The notes beneath the pieces were generated by a model. That model saw only the letters and a list, made by a program, of their open reading frames with translations. It was not told the origin of the DNA and searched no databases. Positions 19,949 through 30,499 of a stretch of 37,519 nucleotides of DNA are shown here, one piece after another. Positions within the stretch are counted from its first letter, which is position 1. Each line of letters starts with the position of its first letter. Source of the DNA: an uncultured Luminiphilus sp. (GTDB lineage Bacteria; Pseudomonadota; Gammaproteobacteria; Pseudomonadales; Halieaceae). The stretch is from contig CALKMV010000038.1 of NCBI GenBank assembly GCA_938091485.1, forward strand, positions 1 to 37,519, given 5' to 3'. Position numbers and translations under genes: made by a program.

Positions 19949-20428
19949 ATGACAACTGTTTTGGATTTTTCTGCCACCCGGGCAAATGGTGAAGAAACCT
20001 CAATCAGTGATTTTGGCGGCAAGGTATTACTGATCGTGAATACAGCCTCCAAGTGCGGTTTCACACCGCAATATGAGGGACTGGAGTCACTGCATCAGAT
20101 ATACGGAGAGCGCGGCTTTTCAGTGCTGGCTTTTCCCTGTAACCAGTTTGGTGGTCAGGAGCCGGGTAGTGAGAAAGATATTCAGTCTTTCTGCGATCTC
20201 AATTACCGGACCACCTTCCCGTTGTTTAGCAAGATTGAGGTCAATGGCGCGGCCAGCCACCCTCTGTTCACGCACCTAAAAGAAAAGGCGCCGGGCGTGC
20301 TTGGCAGCAAGCGCATCAAGTGGAACTTTACGAAGTTTCTGATTAATCAGCAGGGTGAGGTGGTCAAGCGCTACGCGCCGTCGACCAAGCCCGGGGCGAT
20401 CGCGAGCGACATCGAAGCGCTGCTTTGA
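19949..20428 (+). CDS. glutathione peroxidase (Cys type)
   Basis: LLIVNTASKCGFTPQYEGLESLHQIYGERGFSVLAFPCNQFGGQEPGS and IKWNFTKFLINQQGEVVKRYAPSTKP. GGAG upstream favours the second ATG at 19949. Confidence 0.93.
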   Translation: MTTVLDFSATRANGEETSISDFGGKVLLIVNTASKCGFTPQYEGLESLHQIYGERGFSVLAFPCNQFGGQEPGSEKDIQSFCDLNYRTTFPLFSKIEVNGAASHPLFTHLKEKAPGVLGSKRIKWNFTKFLINQQGEVVKRYAPSTKPGAIASDIEALL

Positions 20429-20434
20429 TCCGTC

Positions 20435-22012
20435 TTAGTGCTCTCGCGTCTCGCGAAAGCGAATGTCGGGCCACCGCTCCGCCATTAGTGAGAGGTTGAC
20501 GCGAGTAGGCGCCAGATAGGTGAGATAACCGCCGCCATCTTCAGACAAATGCTCCGCCGCTTTCTTGCGGAACTCTTCCAGTTTGCGCTCATCCTCGGCC
20601 TCTATCCATCGGACCGTGTAGATGTTGACCGGCTCGTATAGTGCCTCGACCTTATATTCATCAGCTAGTCGGTAAGCGACCACATCGAATTGCAACTGAC
20701 CGACGGCACCCACTATGAGGTCACTGTTGTTCAATGGAGAGAACACCTGCGTCGAGCCCTCCTCGGACAGCTGCTGCAGCCCTTTTTGCAATGCTTTGGC
20801 CTTCATCGGGTCTGCCAATCGAATACGACGGAACAGCTCGGGGGCAAAATGGGGAATGCCGGTAAACCGAATCGCTTCTCCAGTCGTGAAGGTGTCGCCG
20901 ATTTGAATCGTGCCGTGGTTGTGCAGGCCAATGATGTCTCCTGCCACCGCCGACTCTACCAACGTGCGATCCCCCGCGCGGAAGGTCACCGCATCCGCAA
21001 TGCGCACGTCCTTGTCGATTCGCACATGACGCATTTTCATCCCCTTCTCATAGCGGCCTGAACAAATCCGCATAAAGGCAATGCGATCGCGATGCTTGGG
21101 GTCCATATTGGCCTGAATCTTGAAAACAAAGCCGGTGAAATCCGGCTGTGATGCCTCGATGAGCCGCTCTGATGAGACTCTGGGTTGAGGCGCAGGGGCC
21201 CACTCAACAAAATCATTGAGCATCTCCCTGACGCCAAAGTTCCCAAGGGCCGTCCCGAAAAAGACCGGCGTCAGCTGGCCGGCCAGGAACGCCTCAAGCG
21301 AGAATTCGTGAGAAGCACCGCGGACTAAGTCGACCTCCTCAACAAAGCCATCGTAATTCTCCGCCAGTAACGCTCTGGCCTCGTCTGAATCGAGACCAGC
21401 AATCAAGTGCTCTTCTGCCAAAGCACTGCCATCACCCGACTGGTAAAGGTGAATCGTATCGGTATACAGGTTGTAAACACCGCTGAAATCTCGGCCCATA
21501 CCAATGGGCCAGTTGATAGGCGCACCGGCAATGCCCAGTACTTCCTCGACCTCATCTACCAGTTCAATCGGATCACGGATGTCGCGGTCGAGTTTGTTGA
21601 CAAACGTCATGATGGGCGTGTCCCGGAGGCGGCAGACACTCATCAGCTTGATGGTGCGGTCCTCGACGCCCTTGGCGCCGTCGATCACCATAAGCGCCGA
21701 ATCCACTGCCGTCAGCGTTCGATAAGTATCCTCTGAGAAATCCTCGTGGCCAGGCGTATCCAGTAGATTCACCCAGCGCTCTCGGTAGGGAAACTGCATC
21801 ACCGATGACGTGACAGAAATACCGCGCTCCTGCTCAAGCGCCATCCAGTCCGAAGTGGCATGGGGCCCGCGCTTACCTTTCACGGAACCGGCTACCTGAA
21901 TTGCCTGACCCAGAAGCAACAGCTTCTCGGTCATGGTTGTCTTACCGGCGTCGGGGTGAGAAATAATGGCGAAGGTGCGGCGCGCGTCAATATCGCGCTG
22001 TAGTTCAGACAT
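20435..22012 (-). CDS. prfC: peptide chain release factor 3
   Basis: [66 protein letters not shown]; full-length 525 aa. Confidence 0.97.
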   Translation of the reverse strand: MSELQRDIDARRTFAIISHPDAGKTTMTEKLLLLGQAIQVAGSVKGKRGPHATSDWMALEQERGISVTSSVMQFPYRERWVNLLDTPGHEDFSEDTYRTLTAVDSALMVIDGAKGVEDRTIKLMSVCRLRDTPIMTFVNKLDRDIRDPIELVDEVEEVLGIAGAPINWPIGMGRDFSGVYNLYTDTIHLYQSGDGSALAEEHLIAGLDSDEARALLAENYDGFVEEVDLVRGASHEFSLEAFLAGQLTPVFFGTALGNFGVREMLNDFVEWAPAPQPRVSSERLIEASQPDFTGFVFKIQANMDPKHRDRIAFMRICSGRYEKGMKMRHVRIDKDVRIADAVTFRAGDRTLVESAVAGDIIGLHNHGTIQIGDTFTTGEAIRFTGIPHFAPELFRRIRLADPMKAKALQKGLQQLSEEGSTQVFSPLNNSDLIVGAVGQLQFDVVAYRLADEYKVEALYEPVNIYTVRWIEAEDERKLEEFRKKAAEHLSEDGGGYLTYLAPTRVNLSLMAERWPDIRFRETREH

Positions 22013-22060
22013 GGTGGCTCCTTGGAGGAGGCGCGATTATGCCAGCCAATACCGCTGGCG

Positions 22061-22675
22061 TCAGTCTGAAGCGGGCAACAGCGCCTGAAGATGCTTAAGC
22101 AGAGCTTCACCCACTTCATCCATAGCAGGACAATCGGGCCCCATCAGCGCGGCGAGGGAAGTGACTTCAAGTCCTTCGTAACCGCAGGGATTGATGCCGT
22201 TAAACGGTGTGAGGTCCATATCGACGTTGAGTGACAGGCCGTGATAACTGCGTCCTTTGCTGACCTTCAAGCCCAACGCAGCAATCTTGCATCCATCGAC
22301 ATACACGCCACGCGCATCGGGATCGCCATAAGCCTGGATGTGCCATTCGTCCAACACCTTCACCACTGCGGCTTCAAGCAAGTTGACCAGCTGTCTCACA
22401 TTGACGTTCGCGCGACGCAGATCGTAGAGCACATAGGCGACCCACTGCCCGGGTCCGTGATAGGTCACCTGGCCACCGCGATCGATCTGAATGATCGGGA
22501 CATCACCCGGGTCCAGCACGTGCTCTGGCTTGCCCGACAGTCCCTGCGTGTAGACCGGCGGGTGTTGGAGCAGCCAAATCTCGTCTTCCGTGTCGGGGGT
22601 CCGCGACGCGGTGAACGCTTTCATCGAGTCCAAGGTCGACTCAAAGTCGACCGCGCCTAAACGCCGACACAACAT
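22061..22675 (-). CDS. lipB: octanoyltransferase LipB
   Basis: DEIWLLQHPPVYTQGLSGKPEHVL, QIDRGGQVTYHGPGQWVAYVLYDLRR, KIAALGLKVSKGRSYHGLSLNVDMDL. Confidence 0.96.
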   Translation of the reverse strand: MLCRRLGAVDFESTLDSMKAFTASRTPDTEDEIWLLQHPPVYTQGLSGKPEHVLDPGDVPIIQIDRGGQVTYHGPGQWVAYVLYDLRRANVNVRQLVNLLEAAVVKVLDEWHIQAYGDPDARGVYVDGCKIAALGLKVSKGRSYHGLSLNVDMDLTPFNGINPCGYEGLEVTSLAALMGPDCPAMDEVGEALLKHLQALLPASD

Positions 22676-22679
22676 GGGC

Positions 22680-22946
22680 TCAGAGCACCATGGATACCAG
22701 ACCGGTATCCATCAGATCCTGATGAATCAGGCGCAGCTGTTCCTCACTCTGCGCCTCAATGGTGATAGTGATCGACTGAAACGTGCCATTTCTAGAGTCC
22801 TTAACCAGCACGTCCCGTTCCGAGAATCCAGCCGCATGTTGATTGAACACAGTCATCACTGCAGGTTGAAATGTCGATCCTGCCCTGCCCAGCACTTTGA
22901 TGGGGTACGCACAGGGAAAGATGATCTTTGGCGGGTCCTCGCTCAC
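22680..22946 (-). CDS. ybeD: YbeD/DUF493 family protein
   Basis: IIFPCAYPIKVLGRAG...VKDSRNGTFQSITITIEAQSEEQLRLIHQDLMDTGLVSMVL; between dacA and lipB. Confidence 0.92.
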   Translation of the reverse strand: MSEDPPKIIFPCAYPIKVLGRAGSTFQPAVMTVFNQHAAGFSERDVLVKDSRNGTFQSITITIEAQSEEQLRLIHQDLMDTGLVSMVL

Positions 22947-22952
22947 TGTCTG

Positions 22953-24134
22953 TTAACCCAGTAGCTGCTGAAACCAGAGCAGTATCGTGTCCCACAGCCG
23001 CGCAAAAAACCCGGCGGGCTCGATCGCCTGCAGAACTTCAAGCGGGGCTTCCCCCACGGGCTCGCCGGATCGGGTTAATACGACTCTGCCGACCACATCG
23101 CCTACCCGTAGCGGGGCAATCAGTGGCGCGTCGATCTCAATTGATGGAACAATCTGCGCGGTGCTTCTTGGCAGTGTCAACACCAGGTCCGTGGTCACCC
23201 CAAGCGCGACTTGTTGCGCCTCGCCTTTCCAGACACGGTCCTCGGCAAGCGCTGCGTCGGCAGTCAATGGAGTGAGGGTCTCATAAAACCGAAAGCCATA
23301 ATTCAGCAAGCTCCGCGTTTCTGCCTTTCGGCTCGATGTTGAACTGCTGCCCATCACCACAGAGATCAGGCGCATGCCCTCTCTCTTTGCTGAGGCCACC
23401 AAGCCATAACCGGCAACGCTGGTATACCCCGTCTTCAAGCCGTCAACCGACTCATCCTCGCGAAGCAAGTGATTGCGGTTGTATTGCGTGATGTCGTTGT
23501 AGGTATAGCTCTGCTCTTTGTAGACCGCATACCGCTCAGGGTGATCACGAATGGCGGCGGCGGCCGTCACCGCAAGATCGCGGGCAGTAGATAAATGGTC
23601 GGGATGGGGTAAGCCATGGCTATTCTCAAAATGTGTCCCAGTCAGTCCCATCTCTTGGGCGTAGCGGTTCATCAGATCAACAAAAGCCGCCTCACTGCCG
23701 GCAATGTGCTCGGCAATCGCAACCGTTGCGTCGTTGCCAGATGAAATCACAATGCCCCGCTCTAGCTCCGCCACCGTCACGGGCTTGCCCGGCTCGATCC
23801 ACATCAACGAGGAACCATTGAAAACCGGGTTTTGAGACCACGCATTGCGGCTGACCGGCACCTCATCATCCAAACTCAACCGACCGAGTTCGACTTCCTG
23901 AGCCAGAACATAGGCGGTCATCAACTTGGTCAGACTGGCAGGTGGCAACTGCAGGTCGGGGTTGTGTTCGACCAGCACAGCACCGGTGTCGAAATCGACC
24001 AGCAGGTAAGAGTCAGCATTGATGCTGGGCGGCGTGGGTACCAGCCCGGTATTCGCGGATCCGATCAGCGGTAACGACACCAACACCGCTACCCACCACA
24101 GTGAGCGCCTCAACATCTCTCTCGCTCCTATCAT
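22953..24134 (-). CDS. dacA: D-alanyl-D-alanine carboxypeptidase (PBP5/6 family)
   Basis: PPASLTKLMTAYVL (SxxK), ISSGNDATVAIAEHIAGSE (SxN), VDGLKTGYTSVAGYGLVASAKREG (KTG). Confidence 0.96.
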   Translation of the reverse strand: MIGAREMLRRSLWWVAVLVSLPLIGSANTGLVPTPPSINADSYLLVDFDTGAVLVEHNPDLQLPPASLTKLMTAYVLAQEVELGRLSLDDEVPVSRNAWSQNPVFNGSSLMWIEPGKPVTVAELERGIVISSGNDATVAIAEHIAGSEAAFVDLMNRYAQEMGLTGTHFENSHGLPHPDHLSTARDLAVTAAAAIRDHPERYAVYKEQSYTYNDITQYNRNHLLREDESVDGLKTGYTSVAGYGLVASAKREGMRLISVVMGSSSTSSRKAETRSLLNYGFRFYETLTPLTADAALAEDRVWKGEAQQVALGVTTDLVLTLPRSTAQIVPSIEIDAPLIAPLRVGDVVGRVVLTRSGEPVGEAPLEVLQAIEPAGFFARLWDTILLWFQQLLG

Positions 24135-24209
24135 CGATGGACTCTCCGGAATGCCATATGAAAACCGCGTCAGTTTACGCTTGCCGCGGCTGTGATGAAA
24201 ATCGTGATC

Positions 24210-24995
24210 TCAGGGCAAGCGTTGTGGCGAAGGATAACCAGTTGCTATCAGCTGAGTGCGCGCATTCTCCAGTTCATCTGCGCCGCTGAATGGCCCCAAT
24301 CGCACCCGATACAGCCGCTCACCTTCAGTGTCCACGGCGGTCACCGTCACCGGGTAATGCCATCGCTCGCTGATGTCCTCGCCCAGTTGTTGCGCGGCAA
24401 GCTCCGACGCGTAGGCGCCCAACTGTAGGTAGCGGTAGGCCGTGCCGTCCAGTTCACGCCTGTCATCGATTCCCTCTAGATCTATCGATTCCACCAGTAC
24501 AACCGCAGTCCCCTGCTCTGCAAAGCCCAGCTGCACAGCTGCACCATAAGACACATCAATAAATCGATGCGGGTGAAAGGGGCCGCGGTCATTGACCCGC
24601 AGCACCACGCTTTCTTCATTACTGAGGTTCGTCACCCGAACATAGCTGGGGATCGGCAGTGAGCGATGGGCGGCGGAGGCCGCGAAGACATCGAATGTTT
24701 CGCCGTTACTGGTAAGGCGTCCCTGAAACTTCATGCCATACCAGGACGCGATGCCCTGCTCACGGTAACCATTGGCTGTTGCGAGCACCGTATACGACTC
24801 ACCATTGACCTGATACGGACTGCGATTCCCTTGAGGCAAGATGGGATCGGCACGAGGCACCGCATCCTCCCAAAAAGGTATGTCGGAAGAAGGTGGCGCA
24901 TAGTCTAGCTCGCCGGAAGGGGTACCCCCACGAAATGGCGCACAACCCACCAAGCTCACCACGGTGGCGCATACTCCGACGCGCGCCCACCACAT
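24210..24995 (-). CDS. rlpA: RlpA septal ring lytic transglycosylase, lipoprotein with SPOR domain
   Basis: GIASWYGMKFQGRLTSNGETFDVFAASAAHRSLPIPSYVRVTNL...VLRVNDRGPFHPHRFIDVSYGAAVQLGF; C-terminal SPOR; lipobox LVGC. Start at internal Met at 24995 gives a TGATG junction with mltB. Confidence 0.94.
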   Translation of the reverse strand: MWWARVGVCATVVSLVGCAPFRGGTPSGELDYAPPSSDIPFWEDAVPRADPILPQGNRSPYQVNGESYTVLATANGYREQGIASWYGMKFQGRLTSNGETFDVFAASAAHRSLPIPSYVRVTNLSNEESVVLRVNDRGPFHPHRFIDVSYGAAVQLGFAEQGTAVVLVESIDLEGIDDRRELDGTAYRYLQLGAYASELAAQQLGEDISERWHYPVTVTAVDTEGERLYRVRLGPFSGADELENARTQLIATGYPSPQRLP

Positions 24996-26014
24996 CAAGA
25001 AGCGGGGCGCGCAGCGACTATCGCTTGACTCAGATCCCACACCGCCATCGCATACATCGCGCTATGGTTGTAACGAGTGATCACGTAGAAATTGTGTAAG
25101 CCCAACCAATAACGCATGCCGTCCTCTTCCTCGAGGCGCAGCGGCGTTGCCATCTCAGCAGGGTCGAGCGGCGCCGCCGCCCCCAAGCCTTCCAGAGCCA
25201 GTGCCGCCACCGTTTTCGTCGGCTTCAGTCCGCTGTCGAATAAAGCGGGGTCCGGGTCATCGGGGATCCCGTCCGCGACCACAGTGCCTCCCGAGCGCCA
25301 GCCATGCGCCTTCAAGTAATGCGCCACGCTGGCAATGGCGTCGGCCGGGTTGTCCCAAATATCCGGTGCGTCCTCGCCCTCATAGGCCCGCGCGTAGGCG
25401 CGGTAACTCGAAGGCATAAACTGGCCATATCCCATGGCACCGGCATAGGAGCCCTTGAGTGCCAGCGGGTCCTTGCCGGACTCCCATGCCAGAACGAGGA
25501 ACTGCTCCAGTTCGCCAGTGAAAAAAGCTGACCGCCGCGGATAGTCAAAAGCAAGGGTTGCCAGTGCATCCACTACACGATAACTCCCGGTGATGCGCCC
25601 GTAGTAGGTCTCAACGCCGATAATGGCAACAATCAGCTCCGCTGGCACACCGGTGCGTATAGCGACCGTATCCAATGTCTCCGTATGGGTGCTCCAGAAA
25701 GACACGCCCTCTCTAATGCGTCGGTCAGTCAGAAAAATGTTTCGATACTCGTGCCACGCTTTGGTTTTTTCAGCCGGACGGGCAATCGCGTCGAGGATGC
25801 TCTGCTGTCGCGCTGCCGAGTCGACCAACCCCTGCGCCCAGACAGGATCCACGCCGGCTTCTTGCGCCGCGAGAATCACTGCTTTTGCCGCCTCGCGGTC
25901 ACTGTAATCTCCCGCAAGCGCAGACGTGCTGAACCCAGCGGCCAGCCACAGCAGCAGCGAACCGCCGATCAACAAACCCCTGTGTGCCGATAACAGTCGA
26001 GGGATATTACTCAT
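24995..26014 (-). CDS. mltB: lytic murein transglycosylase B
   Basis: IIGVETYYGRITGSYRVVDALATLAFDYPRRSAFFTGELEQFLVLAWESGKDPLALKGSYAGAMGYGQFMPSSYRAYA; cleavable signal (STSALA) rather than a lipobox. Confidence 0.95.
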   Translation of the reverse strand: MSNIPRLLSAHRGLLIGGSLLLWLAAGFSTSALAGDYSDREAAKAVILAAQEAGVDPVWAQGLVDSAARQQSILDAIARPAEKTKAWHEYRNIFLTDRRIREGVSFWSTHTETLDTVAIRTGVPAELIVAIIGVETYYGRITGSYRVVDALATLAFDYPRRSAFFTGELEQFLVLAWESGKDPLALKGSYAGAMGYGQFMPSSYRAYARAYEGEDAPDIWDNPADAIASVAHYLKAHGWRSGGTVVADGIPDDPDPALFDSGLKPTKTVAALALEGLGAAAPLDPAEMATPLRLEEEDGMRYWLGLHNFYVITRYNHSAMYAMAVWDLSQAIVAARPAS

Positions 26015-27150
26015 CGCGACAAGATCCTTTTTTCGGTGCTGATAGCGGTGAGAATACCGAAACCCAGCAGCAGGGTGACAATAGATGTGCCGCCAAAACT
26101 GACGAAAGGCAGCGGCACGCCGACCACGGGCAGGATCCCGGCGACCATGCTCATATTAACGATGACATAAACACAAAACGTCAGCGTAATGGCACTCGCA
26201 AGCAACCGACTGTAACTCGTTTGTGCCGTGAAACTGATCCAGAGACCGCGCGCCACGACTATGCCATAGAGTACTACCAGGCCCAGCACTCCCCGGAGGC
26301 CCCATTCTTCCGCAAGCACTGCGATGATGAAATCGGTTTGGCTCTCGGGCAAAAAGTCCAAATGCGACTGAGTGCCCTGAAGCCAGCCCTTACCAGACCA
26401 ACCACCAGAACCAATCGCGGTCTTGGATTGAATAATGTTCCACCCCGCGCCCAATTTATCGGCCTCAGGGTCGAACAGCGTGAGAATGCGCTGCTTCTGA
26501 TAATCCTTGAGCACGAACAACCATGCCGGCCATATACAGGCCAAGGCTGCCACTGCGCCTGAGATGATTTGCCACCAGCTGACCCCAGCCATGAACACAA
26601 CAAAAGCACCACTGGCCGCCACCAAAATGGCCGTTCCGAGATCCGGTTGAGTTGCAATGGCAACCGCGGGCAAGGCGATTATCAAGAGCGCCGTCACTGT
26701 GACACCGGGCCGCGGCGGTAGCCCGTGCCGGACGACCCACGCAGCCACCATCAACGGCATGGCAATCTTCATGACTTCAGAGGGTTGGAAGCGCATAAAG
26801 CCAAGACTCAACCAGCGTTGCGCTCCCTTTGCACCGACCCCGAAGAAGGGGATCAGCAGTAATAATATAAGCGCTAACAGATAGAGGGCCGGAGCCCACC
26901 GTTGAACTGTGTCGAGGCGAATTTGCGCCACCACCAACAACACGCCAAAGCCCACTACGAAATTGCGGATCTGACGACTTACGGTATCCCAATCGCCATC
27001 AGATGCGCTGAACAAAACAAACAGGCCGATCGTCATGATGCCCAGTAAAGGCGTCAGTAAAACCACGTCGAGGTGTAACCTCTCAGCAGGCGTCTGGGGC
27101 CGGGAAAAGTCTCGACCTGAGCCCTCGAGGAAGCGTGTGTATTCAGACAT
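26011..27150 (-). CDS. rodA: SEDS peptidoglycan glycosyltransferase RodA
   Basis: RWLSLGFMRFQPSEVMKIAMPLMVAAWV, LPESQTDFIIAVLAEEWGLRG, GVPLPFVSFGGTSIVTLLLGFGILTAI. Confidence 0.97.
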   Translation of the reverse strand: MSEYTRFLEGSGRDFSRPQTPAERLHLDVVLLTPLLGIMTIGLFVLFSASDGDWDTVSRQIRNFVVGFGVLLVVAQIRLDTVQRWAPALYLLALILLLLIPFFGVGAKGAQRWLSLGFMRFQPSEVMKIAMPLMVAAWVVRHGLPPRPGVTVTALLIIALPAVAIATQPDLGTAILVAASGAFVVFMAGVSWWQIISGAVAALACIWPAWLFVLKDYQKQRILTLFDPEADKLGAGWNIIQSKTAIGSGGWSGKGWLQGTQSHLDFLPESQTDFIIAVLAEEWGLRGVLGLVVLYGIVVARGLWISFTAQTSYSRLLASAITLTFCVYVIVNMSMVAGILPVVGVPLPFVSFGGTSIVTLLLGFGILTAISTEKRILSR

Positions 27151-28990
27151 CGGTCGGCTCCGCCAACCAAGCGTCCAGCACCCGCCGGGCTACGGGCGAA
27201 GCTGCACTGCTACCACCACCATTTTCAGCAATTACCGCGACGACGATTCGCGGACTCTCGACGGGCGCAAAGGCAATGAACAATCCATGGTTCCGGTTGC
27301 GCTCACTGATCGCATCTTCATCATAGATCGCATCCTGAGCGATGCTCACCACTTGAGAGGTGCCGGTTTTGCCCGCAATCTGGTAGCCAATATCTTTAGA
27401 GATTGCGGCAGCTGTCCCACTTGCCGAGTGGACCACATCGACCATACCCGCTACGACTGCCTGCCAGTCCGCATCGGCCACCGGGACTGCAGGGCGTTGC
27501 AGGCCACCGACCGTCAGATCACCGACACGATGTACCACCGACGGCACAAAGCTCTCGCCTTTGTTGGCCAGCACCATTGCCGCCTGAGCCAGCTGCAACG
27601 GCGTGGCCAACATGTAACCCTGACCAATACCTGCACTGATCGTTTCGCCCGGGTACCAAGGTTCGCCCAGTGCTGCGCGCTTCCAACGACTGCTGGGCAA
27701 AATGCCGCTCTGCTCACCGGTCGTATCAATACCGGTGCGCTGCCCTAGGCCAAACGGCTCCAGTGCCTCAGCCATCGTATCGATCCCCATACGGTGGGCC
27801 AGATCGTAGTAATACGTATCACAGGATTCGGCAATGGCCAGCCGCAGATCGACGGTCTCAGCGTGACCCGCGCCACGCACCCTTAGGGTCCAATCCCGGT
27901 AACGTCGATCATCCCCCGGCAGTTGGAACCAACCTGGATCAGGCACAGCAGTGTCCGGCGTTATAAAACCCCGCGCTAAAGCGCCCAGACTGATCAGCGG
28001 CTTGATCGTTGATCCCGGCGGATACTGGCCCTGAACGGCTCGATTGAGCAGTGGCGTATCCAAGGAGCCGCGCAACTCGGCGTAGTCCGCATAGCTGATG
28101 CCCTCGACAAACAGGTTTGAGTCGTAGCTGGGATTCGAGACCATGGCCAGAACGCCGCCGGTGGCAGGGTCAAGGGCCACGACAGCACCCCTTTGATCAC
28201 CGAGCGCCGCAACCGCCTCACGCTGAAGATCCAGATCCAGATACAGGCGCAGATTTTGCCCTGGCTCCGGTGACTGCTTTTCCAAAACGCGTAATACGCG
28301 GCCATGCGCGTTGGTCTCAACGTGCCGGTATCCTGGTTTACCATGCAGTAAGGGCTCGTAGCGTTTCTCCAGACCCACTTTTCCTGTGTGCAGGGTGCCC
28401 CGATAACGCTCTGGGTCGAGCTCCTGTAAATCCTCAGCGCTGACCCTCCCCACGTATCCCAAAACATGGCTGAGAGCTTCGCCATAGGGGTAGTCACGCG
28501 TCAGCTGAGCGTCTACCACAACCCCCGGAAGTTGGTGCAAATCCACCGCCACTGTTGCCAATGCGGCGTCGTCCAGGCCCAGCTTGATGGGCACAGCCTC
28601 AAACGGACGGCGACGCTCGGAGCGCTCCTGAAAAGCCTCAAGCTCGCGATCCGTCAGCGACAAGCGCTCAGCCAGAGTTTGTATTAAAACCGTGGGGTCC
28701 TCGCTTCGCTCACGCACCACTCCGATAACGAAGGTCGGTTTGTTCGCCGCCAATAGACGCCCTTTTCGATCGACAATTTGTCCGCGGGTCGGTGGAATGA
28801 CCTCCATTCTGATCCGGTTGCGATCCGACTGAGTCAGAAAATCGTCATGCTGGACGATCTGCAAGGAGTAGTAACGGTAAACAAGGATAGCGAGTAGTAG
28901 ACTGATCCCCAGCAACGCAGCGACCAGCCTCGAGCGATTGATCATCCACTCACGGCGGGTATCTCGCAACGAATCCAGAGGTCGCGCCAT
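27143..28990 (-). CDS. mrdA: penicillin-binding protein 2
   Basis: PPTRGQIVDRKGRLLAANKP, GQYPPGSTIKPLISLGAL (SxxK), AESCDTYYYDLA (SxD), AGKTGTSQVV. Confidence 0.97.
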   Translation of the reverse strand: MARPLDSLRDTRREWMINRSRLVAALLGISLLLAILVYRYYSLQIVQHDDFLTQSDRNRIRMEVIPPTRGQIVDRKGRLLAANKPTFVIGVVRERSEDPTVLIQTLAERLSLTDRELEAFQERSERRRPFEAVPIKLGLDDAALATVAVDLHQLPGVVVDAQLTRDYPYGEALSHVLGYVGRVSAEDLQELDPERYRGTLHTGKVGLEKRYEPLLHGKPGYRHVETNAHGRVLRVLEKQSPEPGQNLRLYLDLDLQREAVAALGDQRGAVVALDPATGGVLAMVSNPSYDSNLFVEGISYADYAELRGSLDTPLLNRAVQGQYPPGSTIKPLISLGALARGFITPDTAVPDPGWFQLPGDDRRYRDWTLRVRGAGHAETVDLRLAIAESCDTYYYDLAHRMGIDTMAEALEPFGLGQRTGIDTTGEQSGILPSSRWKRAALGEPWYPGETISAGIGQGYMLATPLQLAQAAMVLANKGESFVPSVVHRVGDLTVGGLQRPAVPVADADWQAVVAGMVDVVHSASGTAAAISKDIGYQIAGKTGTSQVVSIAQDAIYDEDAISERNRNHGLFIAFAPVESPRIVVAVIAENGGGSSAASPVARRVLDAWLAEPTDV

Positions 28991-29460
28991 CAGTTACCCC
29001 GGTGGTAGGGATGACCGGCCCGCACAGACCACGCACGATACAACTGCTCGGACAGAATGACCCGCACCAGCGGATGAGGCAACGTAATACGGCCCAAAGA
29101 CCAGCGCTCCTTTGCCATATCCAGAACGCGAGAATGCAATCCATCGGGACCACCAATCGCGATGCTGACTTGCTGACCCTGCATACGCCATTGGTCAATG
29201 CGCTCCGCAATCACCTCGGTGCTGATGGCTGTGCCCGACACATCGAGCGCGACCAAGTGATCATCTCTGGTCAGCTTTGCGCATATGGCATCGGCTTCTA
29301 GCTGCTGGTATTGATCAACGGATGCCCCCCCCCGCTTGGCCGGAGGAATATCTAGCCACTCCACAGGCATCTCTCGCGGCAGACGTCGGGCGTATTCCTC
29401 CACCCCCTGATCCACCCATGCCGGCATTTTTTGCCCCACTGCCAGCACCCGCAGCCGCAT
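28990..29460 (-). CDS. rlmH: 23S rRNA (pseudouridine1915-N3)-methyltransferase RlmH
   Basis: [38 protein letters not shown]...VSIAIGGPDGLHSRVLDMAKERWSLGRITLPHPLVRVILSEQLYRAWSV. Confidence 0.97.
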   Translation of the reverse strand: MRLRVLAVGQKMPAWVDQGVEEYARRLPREMPVEWLDIPPAKRGGASVDQYQQLEADAICAKLTRDDHLVALDVSGTAISTEVIAERIDQWRMQGQQVSIAIGGPDGLHSRVLDMAKERWSLGRITLPHPLVRVILSEQLYRAWSVRAGHPYHRGN

Positions 29461-29834
29461 CAGCTACTCTCAGGTTCGGTGGCCTGCACAGACCACAGTC
29501 GCTCGAGATCATAAAAACTGCGCGCTGCTGGCTGCATCACGTGCACCACAACGTCGCCAAAATCCACCAGCACCCATTCGCCAACTCGCTCTCCCTCAAC
29601 GCCCATGGGCCGGACACCCTGCTCCTTAGCCCTCATAATCACGTTGTTCGCGAGAGATTTCACATGACGACTCGATGTGCCGCTAGCAACAATGAGCCAG
29701 TCCATTACCGAGCTGAGCTCACGAACATCCAGCACCACGGACTCCTGTGCTTTGAGGTCCTCCAGCGCCCGCTGAGCGATCAGGAGCAAATCTGCGCCAT
29801 TGGCCTCTTCCAATGCAGGCGTATCAGTTGTCAT
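29460..29834 (-). CDS. rsfS: ribosome silencing factor RsfS
   Basis: [43 protein letters not shown]...[30 protein letters not shown]. Confidence 0.96.
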   Translation of the reverse strand: MTTDTPALEEANGADLLLIAQRALEDLKAQESVVLDVRELSSVMDWLIVASGTSSRHVKSLANNVIMRAKEQGVRPMGVEGERVGEWVLVDFGDVVVHVMQPAARSFYDLERLWSVQATEPESS

Positions 29835-30499
29835 GCGTTGCTTTGATTGAATAGAACATGCTGGGAAATATACTCCATAACGCTACTTGGAAGCAGAAAC
29901 CGGGGATCACGGCCAGAGCCAATCATCGCGCGGATATCACTAGAGGCAATGTCCAGTAACGGCTGCTTCAGCGTGATCACACCGCCTTGAGGGCGAGATC
30001 GCAAGGCGGCTGCATCATCCCGATGTTGGTCTAGCCATGCTGCCACTTCTTGAGATGGTTGCTTGGCACCCGGGCGGTCAATGACAGCAAGGTGCGCATA
30101 GTCCAATAACTGCTGCCATCGAGACCACTGGGGTAACGTCGCAAGATTATCTGCGCCAACAATCCAAAAAAGCGTGCGCTGATCGCCCAGCTCTTGCCGC
30201 AGACTCTCCAGTGTTTCAATCGTGTAAGAGGGCCCCGGCCTGTCAAGCTCACGGGCATCGACAGACAGCCCTGGCGCCTCTGCAACGGCGAGGTGCAGCA
30301 TCGCAAGTCGGTGCACGGAACTGACTGTGGCTTCGTCTTTGAGGGGTGATTGCGCAGCAGGGATTAGGTCAACCCGCTCGAGGTTCAACCGTTCCCGCAC
30401 CGCAATGGCGCCGCGCAAGTGGCCAACATGGACCGGGTCAAAGGCGCCACCCAAAAAGCCCAGAGGGCCCTGTGTATCGTTCATCGAAGCAGCATTCAC
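29831..30499 (-). CDS. nadD: nicotinate-nucleotide adenylyltransferase NadD
   Basis: [69 protein letters not shown]. Candidate GTG start overlaps the proA stop. Confidence 0.96.
   Translation of the reverse strand: MNAASMNDTQGPLGFLGGAFDPVHVGHLRGAIAVRERLNLERVDLIPAAQSPLKDEATVSSVHRLAMLHLAVAEAPGLSVDARELDRPGPSYTIETLESLRQELGDQRTLFWIVGADNLATLPQWSRWQQLLDYAHLAVIDRPGAKQPSQEVAAWLDQHRDDAAALRSRPQGGVITLKQPLLDIASSDIRAMIGSGRDPRFLLPSSVMEYISQHVLFNQSNA

Noticed and set aside
24996-25040. Upstream RlpA start giving a 46-bp overlap with mltB
   Set aside because: The internal Met at 24995 gives a normal TGATG junction and a better-placed lipoprotein signal peptide.
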